From: Corythucha ciliata
Taxonomy: Eukaryota > Arthropoda > Insecta > Hemiptera > Tingidae
NCBI GenBank assembly: GCA_038030265.1
Contig: CM075937.1
Coordinates: forward strand, 24,118,001 to 24,182,000
Direction: 5' to 3'
Length of the DNA: 64,000 nucleotides
Below the pieces are notes generated by a model. That model saw only the letters and a program-made list of their open reading frames with translations. It made no database searches and was not told the DNA's origin. Below, one piece after another: positions 47,276 through 59,700 of this stretch (positions within the stretch are counted from its first letter, which is position 1; the number at the start of each line of letters is the position of its first letter). The position numbers and the translations under genes are program-made.

Positions 47276-47791
47276 TTCTGTGACTGAGGAAAGACGCCGT
47301 TTTTTAGAAGGTTCAAGACTATACATTGCGGATTGAATTTATTCAACGAACAATTTGAACTAAACGAGGGTTTATCTGTAGTGTGAAACAGACGACTGAG
47401 AGTATTAAACGGGAGGCTTGTGAGAAAATAAACTGTGACTGGGAACTGTTTCAGGGTCAGGGTAGACCCCATACGGAGGCAATGCCCCCGAAGACCCTCC
47501 CCCTCCACAATTGAATACCACGAACCCTCCGGTTTTCAAAAGGGTGGCGGGATAGGGGAGGAACCGTACAACTACAGAGGGAGAGAGGGATTCAATTAGT
47601 CACTCATTTTCTTTTATTTGCTCATAATAGGAGCAGGGAGGTACACCCTCTCCCAATGCGTCATCGAGTACTGCCACGTTTTCAATTTTTTAGGTCTTCA
47701 ACTATCTTCCTTGTGCCCTAAAAAGAATAAGAAGATCTCCCGCCTCTAGAATCAGTAAAAATATTTTAATTGTTTTCAATACGCCGAAACT
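47276..47791. promoter_or_regulatory. Divergent promoter region, hAT-derived gene and MTRR
   Basis: Only 516 bp separate the two divergent start codons, so both promoters must lie here or in 5' UTR introns. No individual motif can be claimed. Confidence 0.4.
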
Positions 47792-49811
47792 ATGAGCTTG
47801 AACGATTTGACCTTCTCCCTCGATGACGTACTCACTTTGCCTCCCATCCCGACTCCGAGTATCAAATGCACGCCGGCTCCAGACGCTTACGCGGTAATTC
47901 TTTCAACGAAATGTGCCGCACTAACTCCTAACCGCCTTTTAATTAACCGTAGGAAAATCCGTTCGCCGGTGACTCACCTTTGCCATTCGCCGCTTCAAAA
48001 CTTCATCTCCTCCCCTTGGTTTCTTCGAGAATTCTTTGTGAGGCGATGACGTCAAAACGACCGGCGAAATTGTCATCGACGTACGGGTAAGGGCAAAAAT
48101 ATCTCGCAGTAACGGCCCTAGTTTTTATTTTATTTGTTTTTTTTATCTATTTTTTTTTTTTTCACGGCGCTCAGCAATGTGATTCGGCGTTCCTACCGGG
48201 CGATACGATAGGTATTTGGCCCGAGAATAGCGCCGAGGAAGTGGATTCGTTACTGAACCGAGTGAAAGACAGCTTTGTCGCTGATGGAGACCCGTCGACG
48301 GATAGTGTTTTGAATCTCACCTGTTTTGAAGGGTCGAAGAAAAAATTTCCCGTTTATTTACCGAAATTGACAACAGCTCGATTACTACTAGGCCGTCATT
48401 TAGAAATTAGGGGATTGGTTAAAAAAGTAAGAGGAGGTGTTAATTACACAAAAAATGCGAAAACTATGCCGTCTCCCCCTCTTTCTTTCAAGGCTTTTTT
48501 GAGAGCTCTGGCTGAGCACACCACTAACCCCCATGAGCAAAGACGACTGAAAGAGTTGTGTAGCAGAGAGGGAGCCACCGAGTACGACAATTTTTTCATA
48601 AAGACGGGCTTATGTATATTGGACATTCTCAATGCGTTCGAATCCTGTCGACCACCACTAAGCGTCCTATTGGAACATTTACCCAGGCTTAATGTATGAT
48701 TTAATAGTCCTCCAATCAGAGCAAAACATAGGCTAATCTCATTTTTAAACAGCCAAGGGTATATTCAATCGCGTCATCTCCTTTGGCGGACCGGGACACC
48801 ATTAGGATAGTTTTTAACTTGGTGACGACCAACAGTCAACGAAAAGGAGTCTGCTCAAGTTGGTTGTTCAAGCAATCGGGATTGGACATCGTCCATAAGA
48901 TGGAAACCATGAGATTGGAGAAGTCCAGCGAACAATCTACGGTAATCAACGCTCCTCTCCTGCCTTACCACTACCTTCACTTTGCTCTTACACCAGATTC
49001 CAGTGTATTTTCGGCAAGCCACGAAATTTAGAATACCATTGGAGGACGCGTCGATGATAATGATAGGACCAGGGACGGGAGTTTCCCCGTTTATTGGTGA
49101 GTTTCCATAATTTTCTTACAGTTAACAATATAATTCTTAATCCTTCCTCCCCCTTAAGGTTTCTTAGAACACCGACGGTGCCAGTATTCCAATTCGCCCA
49201 AATCCGAAAACGTACAAAACATGCTATTTTTTGGGTGTAGGCACAAAAACCGCGACGATATCTACAGGTAGGCACGCCTTGGTTCGTGTAAGAGGTACAT
49301 TTTTCAACTTATTTGTAAAACTTTTCAGCAATACACTAGCTGAATTCGAACAGGAGAACATATTGAATAAATTATTCGTTTGCTACTCACGCGACAGTTC
49401 TAGTGACTTCAAATATGTCCAGGTAACCCAAGTCCTGACGTCCACCTTCTGCGTCGACGGTACAATCGCTTGTCTTCCGTTAATTTCGATGCCCCTTAGG
49501 ACTTAATTTATTCGAACAAGCAATTAATTTGCGATTTACTGACAAGAGACGAAACTTATTTGTTCGTCTGCGGCGACGCACTGAATATGGCTAAAGACGT
49601 GCACACTGTACTAGTCAAATCGTTGACTGAAACAAAAGGTAACGAGCAACCCTCCCCCCCCCTCTCTCCACGTACCACCAAACCATCTGAACCACTGAAA
49701 AGTGTCATCAACTACTCAAATCGAATTTTAGATATTTCAACAGAAGAAGCCGCTTCTATCCTGAAACAGAAGGAAACCACTCATCGATACTTGAAAGATT
49801 CGTGGAGGTAA
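47792..49811 (+). CDS. MTRR: Methionine synthase reductase, FAD/NADPH half without the FMN domain
   Basis: Eleven exons: 47792-47893, 47953-47968, 48043-48086, 48175-48426, 48493-48693, 48753-48941, 48997-49096, 49159-49267, 49329-49422, 49500-49638 and 49732-49811; 441 residues. Matches to MTRR: DDVKTTGEIVIDV, FLPGDTIGIWPEN, AFLRALAEHT, LKELCSREGA, PPLSVLLEHLPRL, RKGVC, MIGPGTGVSPFIGFLEHRR, FFGCRHKNRDDIY, FVCGDALNMAKDVH and the C-terminal HRYLKDSWR (the usual aromatic residue stacking on FAD). The enzyme uses NADPH to reactivate cob(II)alamin methionine synthase. Full-length MTRR starts with a flavodoxin (FMN) domain of about 150-200 residues; here the first ATG opens only a Pro-rich linker, and no flavodoxin exon is visible upstream. 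The 16-nt exon 2 is needed for phase and homology but is the weakest junction. Confidence 0.87.
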
Positions 49812-50128
49812 CTGAAAGGCACTCACAAGTACAGCGGCTAAAACACCTTTTTTAACAACTGGTAGTAACCTATTCCCACCCCATTCGGGTTGAAGAAAAA
49901 GAGACTGTTTTAAGTCACAGAAAAATAGAAACATTAAAGCATAAATGGGGTTTTAATGGCTATTAAAAATCTGTGTAACTCGAACATCAAAGGAAAAAAC
50001 AATCCTTTCAAGCGTTAACCAGAACATAATAATTATCTGAACATCTTGGGGGAAAATATGAATAATTAACATAAAATACAAACAATTTCCATACAAATGA
50101 CATCAATTAGAACTTCATATGATTGGCA

Positions 50129-53100
50129 TCATGTGATGGTGGAGAATTCCTGAAGGATGACTTGCAAGTCAAGCGAAGCAAAATCGATACTGGACTTTGT
50201 ATCGTTAACGACACTCCTCACCTGAACGGACGCCAAAAAAAATGTTAGTGCCAAGGTTATTAATAGCGATTTCCATTTGCATAAAAGTCCGCTCTGAAGC
50301 CGAGCATTTCCACCCGTCTTCTCTGAATTATGTCGTATGGTAAGATGGTAACGGAAAAGGCGGGTGGAAAAACCCGGCTTCAGAGCGGAATTTTAGGTAA
50401 ATGGAAAACGCCATAATATTTTTGTTGAATGAGTGGGATGAGAGCTGAACGAAAAACGGTACCATAGCCGTGAAAAATGCTGAGTGTTTAGGATTTTCCG
50501 AGTATCTCTCGTACTGATCGAGGCTATCCTGAAGTTTTAGAGTGAGGCTGTCGTAATTCTTTCGTACGACGTCTAAAATCTGGAACACATTGTAAAATTC
50601 GTACAACTGCACCCGAGTACTGGATAATCTCTCTCCACCATGCACGAACTCCACAGAGAGAAAATTCACAAAAATATTCACATTTTTGCACCCCCTCTAC
50701 CTGATCTTCCGATGGCGTAGACAAGCCCTGTTTCGCGAGCCAGGCGTCAATTTTCGGCGTAAAATGACTGATAATGGCTCGAACGTTGACGAGACTGTTC
50801 GTCAATTTTAGTGCAGCCTCTTTGAATTCTCCTTCGATGGCTGAATATCGGTAAGCTGCCCAACAAAATACCATTTTTAGTTGTATGGTGAGGATGGGGG
50901 GGGGGGGTTGGCAAACAAATTTTACCCATGGAGTACACGTTGTCAAAAACCTGGTGCATTCGAATTATTTCGTAGTAAAGCTCGTCGTAATTAGCAGATG
51001 AGTTCAGGAAAGTATCGCCGTACGTTATAAATAAATTAAACAAATTGATAACCTGAAAATAAATAAATAAAATAAATTGGTCGAAGTAGCAAAATATTGT
51101 GGTCTTTAACCTGTTGAGCAAGATGAAATATATTCATTTTCTTAGCTAAATGACTTTCATTGGCTATTATAAACTTCAGTAAAGATATCAGACTTGTCCA
51201 TAGTTCTTTCCATTGATACGTTAGTCTTACTCGGCACCTTTTCTGGTAGCACAGTACCCTGTGCATGACACCAATGCACAAAAGGTACAGCTCCAAAGGT
51301 AACTTTTTCATCATGTGGCTCATAACAAACTCAACCAACAGATCTGAAAAAAAAAAGTACCTCAGGGTAAAACTTTCGTTGAAATCTGAGAAACCGTTAC
51401 CTAAAAGTGTGTTGGCTAGCGTCTGCGACTGTTTATCAGGGATGACGGTTCTATGGCGCATCGGTAGTCTGTGAAGGTGAATTTTATACACTAAATTGAC
51501 ATCGTGCATGACTGAATTAGCGTAGTGATCCTCTGCAACGCAGGTAAGAACTAGAAAGCACAGTTTGACAGTATTGAAACTGGCTTCACATTTAGTGTCT
51601 TGCATGACAATCGAACTGTGTTGGGGGGAGGGGGGGGAGAAATTAAATTCCAAATTAAGTTTTTCTTTCGAAGCGAGGTCGTTGAACGGTTACCAGTATT
51701 GAAAAAAAGTTCCGAGTAGGTTAGTCGGTTCCGAGGAGACCGGGATCGAGGAAGAGTCGCCTGAGTCCGTCTGTTGATGATTTGACGGCGCGACGATTTC
51801 TGTCGTTTGAGTCTGAGCGAGAGTGCTCACAAAATTCCGGTTTAAATGTACCGCTTCGTACAGAGCAACGAGTACACCGTTATTGGCTCGAATCTGTTGA
51901 TTTCGTATGACAGCCTCCTCGGACAGAAACATATTGCCCACGATGTTCGAAATGGAGGACAGCCAACCAGAGCCACTTGCCGGCTCTTTCTGTTCTTGGC
52001 AGTAAGCGCTACAAAACTCGGATAACGACCACGAGATAACCTTCAACAATAGCATATTTTTTACTCGTTTTTGCGTGTGTGTTTGCTATTCGACAATCAT
52101 ACCTGGCCATAACCATTAAGAGCTAATTCGTCGTCCAAAATTGAAAGTTTAACAACGTATGGATTAGCGGCTTCCGGTTTTCGATAATTGACTAAAAGGG
52201 TTAGAAGTAGCACAACGTCGTGACCATATTGTTTCCGGCTTGGGCTATCGGATAGCAACTACAACGTGCCCAAATCAAAAATCAAGTAAAATATACGTGT
52301 AATGCATAGCTTACGTGAATCAAAGTCTCAAAAATGCTGTTCAACATGACAAACTCTAAAAGGGCATTCTGACTAACGTTGTCATTGCCGGTAACCATAA
52401 GTAACAATAGCTTCAAGCACAGCGTTTTTAGATTGAGCGTGTGTTCTCCTGAAGTAAAACGATTAATAGATCGATATGAAAATTCTCTTAAACTACAGTC
52501 GTACCGCTTAAAATTACGTTACAATGCTCCAACAGTAATTTCATTCGCTGTTCGGCTTGGTCAAACCCCATCAATATGTCGATTACATCGAATCCGCACT
52601 GTCCCGACGTTTTGTACACAGCGCTAGTTAAAGCGCACAGCGTCTGTCGATCGGTGGGAAAAATGGAAACGTGAGAAATCAACCGTAAAAACTGTTTCAA
52701 AGCCAATGTCTCATCACATTGTCCTAAGCATCTTTAGACGCTATAAAACGAAAATAGAAAAAGAAAACGACCGCATCGGTTGGTCATGTTTTTGTGGAGG
52801 TGGCTCGGAAAAAATGAAATTGTTGATCGTCTCTCCACTAAAACATGTCAGGGGATCCATTTATAATCCTTTTACATTTAACTTGAAGGGGGTGTGGACA
52901 TAATCCAGTTTTTCGGCTGGCTTGTTTCTAGGATTAAATTAATCTAGTGATCAGCTTTTGCCTCACACGATCAGATAGTGCGTTGCCTTTTTCGAAGATG
53001 TTGCAGGGGCACAAAATAAACCGGCGGTATGCCCCGAAAAGAGCAACGCTATTAGCCATTACCTGGAGGGCATAAACAACCCGTAACTGGTGCTCATTTC

Positions 53101-53485
53101 TGAGTGCTTCAATGCACTGTACGAAAAGAGCGTTGATATTTTCCTTAGCGGCCAGCAGTTGGTCGCCATTCAGTCTTGAGATTTCGGATTCTAAATGGGC
53201 AACCTATATGCATACAACGGTTAGTTTCTGGCGCCTGGACGATGACAAGAGCACGAATGATGCTACGAACCTTCGGTTTCAATAAGAACAGTTCATCCCA
53301 GAAATTTGGGTTCACTGTGGTCAAATCCTCTCCCTGTAAAAGTTCAAAACGTTCAAGTTTACTCCCAAGGAACCAAGTTTAACAGCGAAACAAACCTTGA
53401 AGAACGATTCGTAGATTTGAACAATCTTTTCTTTGAGCTGCCTCTTTGAGCCGGAACCACTTCTTTTCCTGCCGGTTAGAGCCAT
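50129..53485 (-). CDS. ARMH3: Armadillo-like helical domain-containing protein 3
   Basis: Thirteen exons, minus strand: 53396-53485, 53271-53333, 53063-53203, 52505-52643, 52315-52448, 52103-52258, 51694-52040, 51401-51615, 51111-51343, 50926-51052, 50701-50855, 50463-50579 and 50129-50221. All phases close, giving 669 residues against about 689 in human. Recognition segments in order: [121 protein letters not shown] and the end LQEFSTIT. In vertebrates ARMH3 (C10orf76) is a Golgi protein that binds PI4KB and the Arf exchange factor GBF1. No signal peptide or catalytic motif. The last intron contains a MITE. Confidence 0.94.
50266..50413. repeat. About 148-bp MITE, copy B, in the last ARMH3 intron
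   Basis: Arms GCGATTTCCATTTGCATAAA...CCGCTCTGAAGCCG and CGGCTTCAGAGCGG...GTAAATGGAAAACGC; inner pair TTTCCACCCG/CGGGTGGAAA. Ends match the element at 32645-32789, so the two are one family. Confidence 0.75.
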
Positions 53486-53711
53486 CGTTTCTTTCATAAC
53501 ACGGCGTAATAAATTCGCTACATCCGATTAAACCAAAAATCAAAGGGAAACTTCAAAATTCAGCGTTTTCCGTGTAGTACTGTCTCCGTGGTATCAGGGA
53601 ACCTTAGAACTCCCTTCCGCTGATAAGGATATCAATAGGCATGGCAAGGGGTAGAGTGTCAACAAGTCAACAGCAACATAAGTATGAGATGTGTTTTTTC
53701 GGGTTTAGGAA
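53486..53711. promoter_or_regulatory. Divergent promoter region, ARMH3 and ZDHHC16
   Basis: 226 bp between divergent start codons of two conserved genes. It must hold 5' UTRs and core promoters of both unless upstream noncoding exons exist. No specific box claimed. Confidence 0.5.
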
Positions 53712-56537
53712 ATGCTTAAAGTCAGTCAGGTAAGTCTTATAGTTATTCTAACATGTATATTGCCAATATTGCCATTATTGATGTTTTTTACCAGACGTAG
53801 CATTAAATGGCACTACGATAACGTCAAACTATGCGCGGTCTCCTTATTTTACAATCATCATCTTGACTCTAATTATGCTTCGGACATCTGTATGGAACCA
53901 ATTTTCTGGTTCGTAGATAATTTCGTAGTTTTTCTGGGTCCAGTAAGTATTGAATAGAGTGAGCTTGGCTTTTGAGATGTCTCCCGTGTAGTTTTTCGTT
54001 CTGTCGGTAGCCATGATGATGCTGGCCGTCATCTCCATCGCCTACTACATCGGTCTGCCGTACTGGTGGGAAAAGAACCCACTCGCGTGCGTTATTCTAG
54101 TCATAATCGGCAATTGGCTTAAAGTCAACACCATTTTCCACTACTACATGGGTGTGGTGACATCTCCTGGACACCCTCCGACGGTAATAACCATGCGGTT
54201 TGTGGTTGAGGGCTGAGTTGGGTCAACACAACGAGTCAATGTTTTTTGTCTTTCATAAAGGGAGTCATCATAGAAGAGGCTGTCAGTATATGCAAGAAAT
54301 GTATCGCTCCAAAACCTCCCAGGACTCACCATTGCTCTGTGTGTAACAAGTGTGTCTTGAAGATGGATCACCACTGCCGTATCCTTCAAATTTTTAACTA
54401 AAAACTCAAAAATGTTACTTCCTTCATCTTGAAACATAGCCTGGTTGAATAATTGCGTGGGGCACTTCAACCATCGTTATTTCTACCTTTACATGGTTTT
54501 CGTCGTACTCAGTACTCTTTTCCTCATAGTATTTGGCGTTGAAATCGCCTATCAGGAAGTCTGGCTTGAAATTCCTGTATTTGATGACGACCAAGAACTA
54601 ATTGGTCATCCTATCAAAATAGACAATTATTCTGAAATAATCCCCGTGGTAGGTATTTGGTGAACCCTTATAGTCAAGTCAATGAATGATGAAAAACGAG
54701 TGTAGGAGACATGGACGGTTTAGTTTTATTTTTCCACTTTGTTTTAGGTAGTTGGGAGGTAAACATACTAAAAGTCCCCGGACGTCCGATGTAAGCGGGC
54801 TGCTGGAGACCACCGGCAAGATCATTTGTTTCGGTTTTTCCTAATTATGTCGGACCCCGCACTTCGTAGCGCCAGGACTTCTTCTTGAAATATATTGCAG
54901 ACAATATTTGCTACAACTTTTTCCCGAGGAACGTCTTGTTTATTCCTAAAAGTTTCCAACTTGCGTGACTCGGAAATATTGGAAAATTTGGTTAAAAAAC
55001 GCCATTTTCAGCAGTTTTTGTCTCTTTTGGTTGTAACAACATTAGCTTCAGTTTCTCATGATAGTTCACAGAAAATAAGTTGGAGAACTAATACATTTCT
55101 GTTGAATTAAGCCCTTTTAGAACAATTTAGACCAACGTGCCCACAAGTTACAGCCATATGAACCTACCAAGTTTTTTCATTTTTGAAAAATCCAACTATC
55201 CAACGCCGGGAAAAATTGTTGCGTGTTCAAGCTTGAACATGTAGCTGGGTTTTATACTGCTCATAAACTCCATTGTTGCTACCGTTTTGTAGTTGGATTT
55301 GTGAAAAATTAAAAAAACTTGGTCGGTTCATACGGCTGTAACTTGTGGTTACATTGGTCTAAAATGATCGAAAAGGGCTCATTTCAAAAGAAATGTAATG
55401 CTCTTCAACTTGTTTTCTGAGAACTATCGTAAGATACTAAAAGCAGAGTTGTTAAAAGAATAAGAGTCGAAAGCAGCAGAAAATGGCGGTTTTTAACACA
55501 ATTTTCTAATATTTTCGAGTCGTGTAAGTTGGAAACAATTAGGAATAAAAATAAGTTCCTGGGGAAAAAGTTGTGGCAAATTTTGTCAGTTCAAAGAGAA
55601 GGTCGTTGGCGCTACGATTAGCGGCGTCCGATATAATGAGGAAAAATCGAAACAAGTGACCTTGCCGGTGGCCTCCAGCAGCCCGCTCGCATCGGACGTC
55701 CAGGTACGTCTAGTATGTTCACCTCCCAACTACCTCATACCTCAATTGCAGTGGAAAAATAAAAATTCACTGAACTGACCATGTCGTCTATATTCTATTA
55801 TTGACTGGACTAATACAAATTATGTGAATTCGTTTTCTTATTTCAACTACAGCCAGAATGGGACAACGTAACTCAAACCGAATTGCCCATCGCCGAAATA
55901 CCGGCCAGGGTCATGCTGAGACGTCGCGCTCTAACCTTTATGGCTTACATCTGCGCAGGTCTTTTTCTCGTCATCAATTTGTAGAAATATATCAGAATAG
56001 CACTTTTTTCTCTCTCAGGTGCGTTTTTCGCCATCACTTGGTTGTCCTCATGGCACGGCCGCCACATTACTCGAGGGGAAACGAGCATCGAAGCTCACAT
56101 CAATAAGACGGAGCAATCAAGGGCGGCGGCTTCTGGAAAGGTTAAACAAACCTTGGTCATTCCTCGCTTCTGATTGTTTTACTATTGATTTCCATTGATA
56201 GGTGCACATAAATCCCTACGATTACGGTCCTATTGAGAATTGGAAAGTATTTTTGGGTATTAGCAACAACAAGTAAGTTGAATTGGATCACGCAATGCAA
56301 TTTTGCAAGCCTATCAAGTCGCGGGGAAACTTACGTTAAAAATTGCATTGTGTGATTGAGTTTTCAATTTTTGAGGTTTTTTGAGGCTCCTTCGAAATGT
56401 TTACCGAAATTTATTGGTCTATTAGATCATGGCTGCGAGTTATATTTCCTTCTAGTCACCGACCATTCGGAAATGGCCTAACTTGGGATAACGTCAGGTA
56501 TATGTGCCGCGACGGTGGCAACAAAAAAGTACTGTGA
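53712..56537 (+). CDS. ZDHHC16: Palmitoyltransferase ZDHHC16
   Basis: Eight exons: 53712-53942, 53992-54183, 54261-54378, 54440-54648, 55853-55958, 56019-56140, 56202-56272 and 56426-56537; 386 residues (human 377). The N-terminus is hydrophobic ([20 protein letters not shown]). Two TM segments precede the DHHC cysteine-rich domain ([34 protein letters not shown]), with the active DHHC at residues 177-180; two further TM segments follow. After them come [10 protein letters not shown] (TTxE-like) and [16 protein letters not shown] (PaCCT-like). The C-terminal [10 protein letters not shown] and GNGLTW match ZDHHC16. It S-acylates proteins at ER/Golgi membranes. Intron 4 (1.2 kb) is filled by a long inverted repeat. 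Divergent from ARMH3, convergent with CNNM. Confidence 0.94.
54703..55790. repeat. Long foldback element, about 1.09 kb, in ZDHHC16 intron 4
   Basis: The two halves are reverse complements over almost their whole length, meeting near 55246 (TTCAAGCTTGAA). Landmarks: GGTAGTTGGGAGGT, GGACGTCCGATG, GCGGGCTGCTGG, TTTCGGTTTTTCC and GCGCC/GGCGC, CCGATATAAT/ATTATGTCGG, and AACTTGGTAGGTTCATA/TTGGTCGGTTCATACGG. The arms are diverged by scattered substitutions. No protein-coding content. Confidence 0.88.
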
Positions 56538-56711
56538 CTTCTTCTCTACCCCATGCTCACTTTTTTTTTTCTTGTGCTCGATGTTATTAAGTATAATTTA
56601 TTACCTACTTAAAACTTGATCGAAATTTATTTATAAGATTGTCCTACTTTCTCAGCTCGTTCGTATTTTCTAGAACCAGAAGTTTCACCGAAATCTTCCT
56701 CACAGTCTGTC

Positions 56712-59700
56712 CTATCCGGTCCCCTCCTCGTCGTTTCTTTGTGGATTTCTGTTCAGCGGCGGAGGCTCATCGCCTTCTCGCGTCGAACTCGATTGACCAC
56801 GACTCTCCCCTTGGGTGACTGGTGGAAAAACAACTTTGACGCTCTTCGACGCGGAACTACCACCACCATTGACGCTATTCGCCTTTGATTTCTCCCCTGG
56901 GTCCGTTATACTGCCCCCCAAAGATGGCATTTGAGTTCCCGACGGCCGACCCAAAGTGCTGTCGTCGAAATCATCCGTGAACAAACCCTGAACAGGAGGC
57001 ACATCGTAAATTTAAGTTTTCAACGGTTGCCCCTCCTCGGAAATGATTTTCTCACCGGAAACGACTCTTCGGATAAATCAATCGTACAATTGTTTCTCTC
57101 GCATTCAGTGGCCCGTTTGGCAGCCAGATAGAGACGTTTGGGAATCTTCAGATATCTAATCTCACCAATGGCTTCAACAGTGTAGTCATATTTCGTGGGT
57201 TCTGTTTTACCTGTTTAACAACCAATAGAATGGAGGTGTAGTATACATTAGAAACACCGAATCGGCATAATGATGAAGGGTCGCCAGGTTGGTTTGCAGA
57301 GCTGGGCAGTGACTCGTTGCTCCGATAATAACGGTGTTACAATTCTCGGTAACGGATGCAAGATTTCGCTACTTGAGGGGGGAAAATGAAAGATGTAGGT
57401 ACCCAGTTACATCCGTTACTTTTTAGTCCGTTGTCCTTTCAGGGAGAATGTCAGCAGACCCTGAAAAGTCGTTCACACAAAGCAGGGGGCCGCCCCCTGA
57501 TTCCTCATCCCTAATAAATCAAAGTTTGAAGAAAATATGTGTGTGAGATTTTGCCAAGCAAGCTTATTTTCCACAAAAATATGTCCCGAAAATAAATTGT
57601 AAGTATGACCAAAATTCAGTATTTACCTCCCCCCCCCACCAGCACTTTTCTGCGACAAATTGGTGTTGGTGGATTGTGGAGGGAGGGGTGTTAACAATTT
57701 AATCGTAGTTTGAACTAATGAGTTTGACTCCCAGGGAGCCGAAAGATATACAACAAAAAAACACGGAATGGTATGGTTGAATAGGCCACAACCAGCACGA
57801 CCGAACAGAGTTGAAGGAAGGGTGTCGGACCGATCAATTCGCGCCTCACCGTAGGACTTTTTTTAATGCAAACAGGTGGTTTGGGAACCATACCTTCCTC
57901 ACTCTGTGACTCGCTGTTTTAGCTCCTAATTAAAATGAACGGATAGTATTTTTTGGCAAACAAAAAATTGAATAATGAAGGTTTCAGTTGACCACTTTTG
58001 GCCTTTTGCTACTCAATGCCTTCTATCCTTAAAAGAAAAATTGTGTCTAAAGGAAACGATATATCTACCAACTTCGGGCATTTTCACTTTAGCAACTAAA
58101 TATTCGTCAAAAGTGAATCAAATAACCGATTCACAGGAAAATAACATTGCTAGGAAACCTGGCAACTCTAGCGTGAACTAGTGCTATCGACCTTCTTCAT
58201 CCATTTCCAACAGTCCAAAGTAAGAAAACGCACCGCACTCGCTTTTGATCATATCCGGTTTGATGATAATTTGAGCCCGCCCCTCGATGATCAACACAAA
58301 CCCTTCGTGTGCGGTTTCCTGCGGATTTAAAGAATAAGCTCTTTAAGAATATGCTCTTTTTTTTCGAGCTCAGAAACATACTTGAGAGAAAATAACATGG
58401 TCCCTGATTTTCGCTCCCATTTTTCGTGGGACGTGAATTATAACGCCGGACCTCAAAAGTCTGTACAGAACTTTGGGTGACACAACGTCTGGATGAAAGG
58501 ACTTAATTTCTATTTTTACAAAAAAATCGTTGGTAAGGGGTGAAGGTTGATAGCAAGGGAAGAAGTACCCGATGCTAAAAAGTTGTAAGTGGCGATCCGC
58601 AAATTTGGCGATATTGAAATATTCCGCGATTCGAATGTTTCGGCAAACGCGTTCAAATAATCTGAGATCAGTCTTCGATGCTCTCGTTTTCGTTTCGACC
58701 GATTGTCCACTGAAATTAGGCGTCCGAAATTTTTTTGCTGAGCTGTGAGGTAGAACTGATGGGAAGGGGGGGGGGCGTACCGATATTATCGAATTCGTCG
58801 ACAATTTCAACCTGGCAAATTTCCTCTATGATGTCTTCTAACGTGAGGACTCCGACAATGGTTTTCAGTTGCGAGGTCGGATCCAGGGAATAGACAAACG
58901 CCATATGGCCTCGTGTCCCTGAGTTGTATCACTCTAATTTTTTTTATTTAGAAACGGAATACTCGTAAAATGGTCCGTATTAGGAGACCTTCTTTGAAGA
59001 TATGAAAAACGACGTCGAGAGTAGTGCCTTCTTCCACGTAAATACACTCGGCGTCTTTCATGAGCTCGATGACCAGCCTCACTGGGGTTTTGTCCTCAGG
59101 GTCAAGCAAGGCCAAATCTCGAACGTGAAGTACTTTGACAATGTTGGACCGATCTCCTTCGTATATTGGAATGCGGGAATAGCCTTCGGTTGCAACAAAA
59201 CAAAAAATTGCAACGCGCCTCCCAAAGAGATTTTCCCCCATTTAATTACCCGAAATCATTATCTCTCTGATGGTTTCATAATCCAGATAGGACTCGAGAG
59301 GGAGCATGTACACGTCTGACATGAGAGTCATTATTTCTTCTACGCGTTTCACGTTCATATCAAGCGCCCCTGACATTACGTCAACTTCGAGTTTTTTTAG
59401 ATGTGCGTATTTGGCGGACATCTTGAAAAGAAGAAAAAATTGAAGTTTGAATCAAGTTTATTTACTCCTCCACAAAAAAAACTTCAAAGTTACCTTAACC
59501 ATTTCTTTGATCCGGTCTCTAGTGTACATAGGGACGTCGCTCCCAAGAATTTTGTCCAAAAACTTCCCTAAAGGGTAGGACACTGGAAACGTTACAAACA
59601 TCGTTGTCCACGTGAGGGGCATCATTTTCGCACCGATGAACAGTGGATACCGTGAGAAAACCGCGTTTGGAATAATTTCGCAAAAGAGCACAATGAGAAT

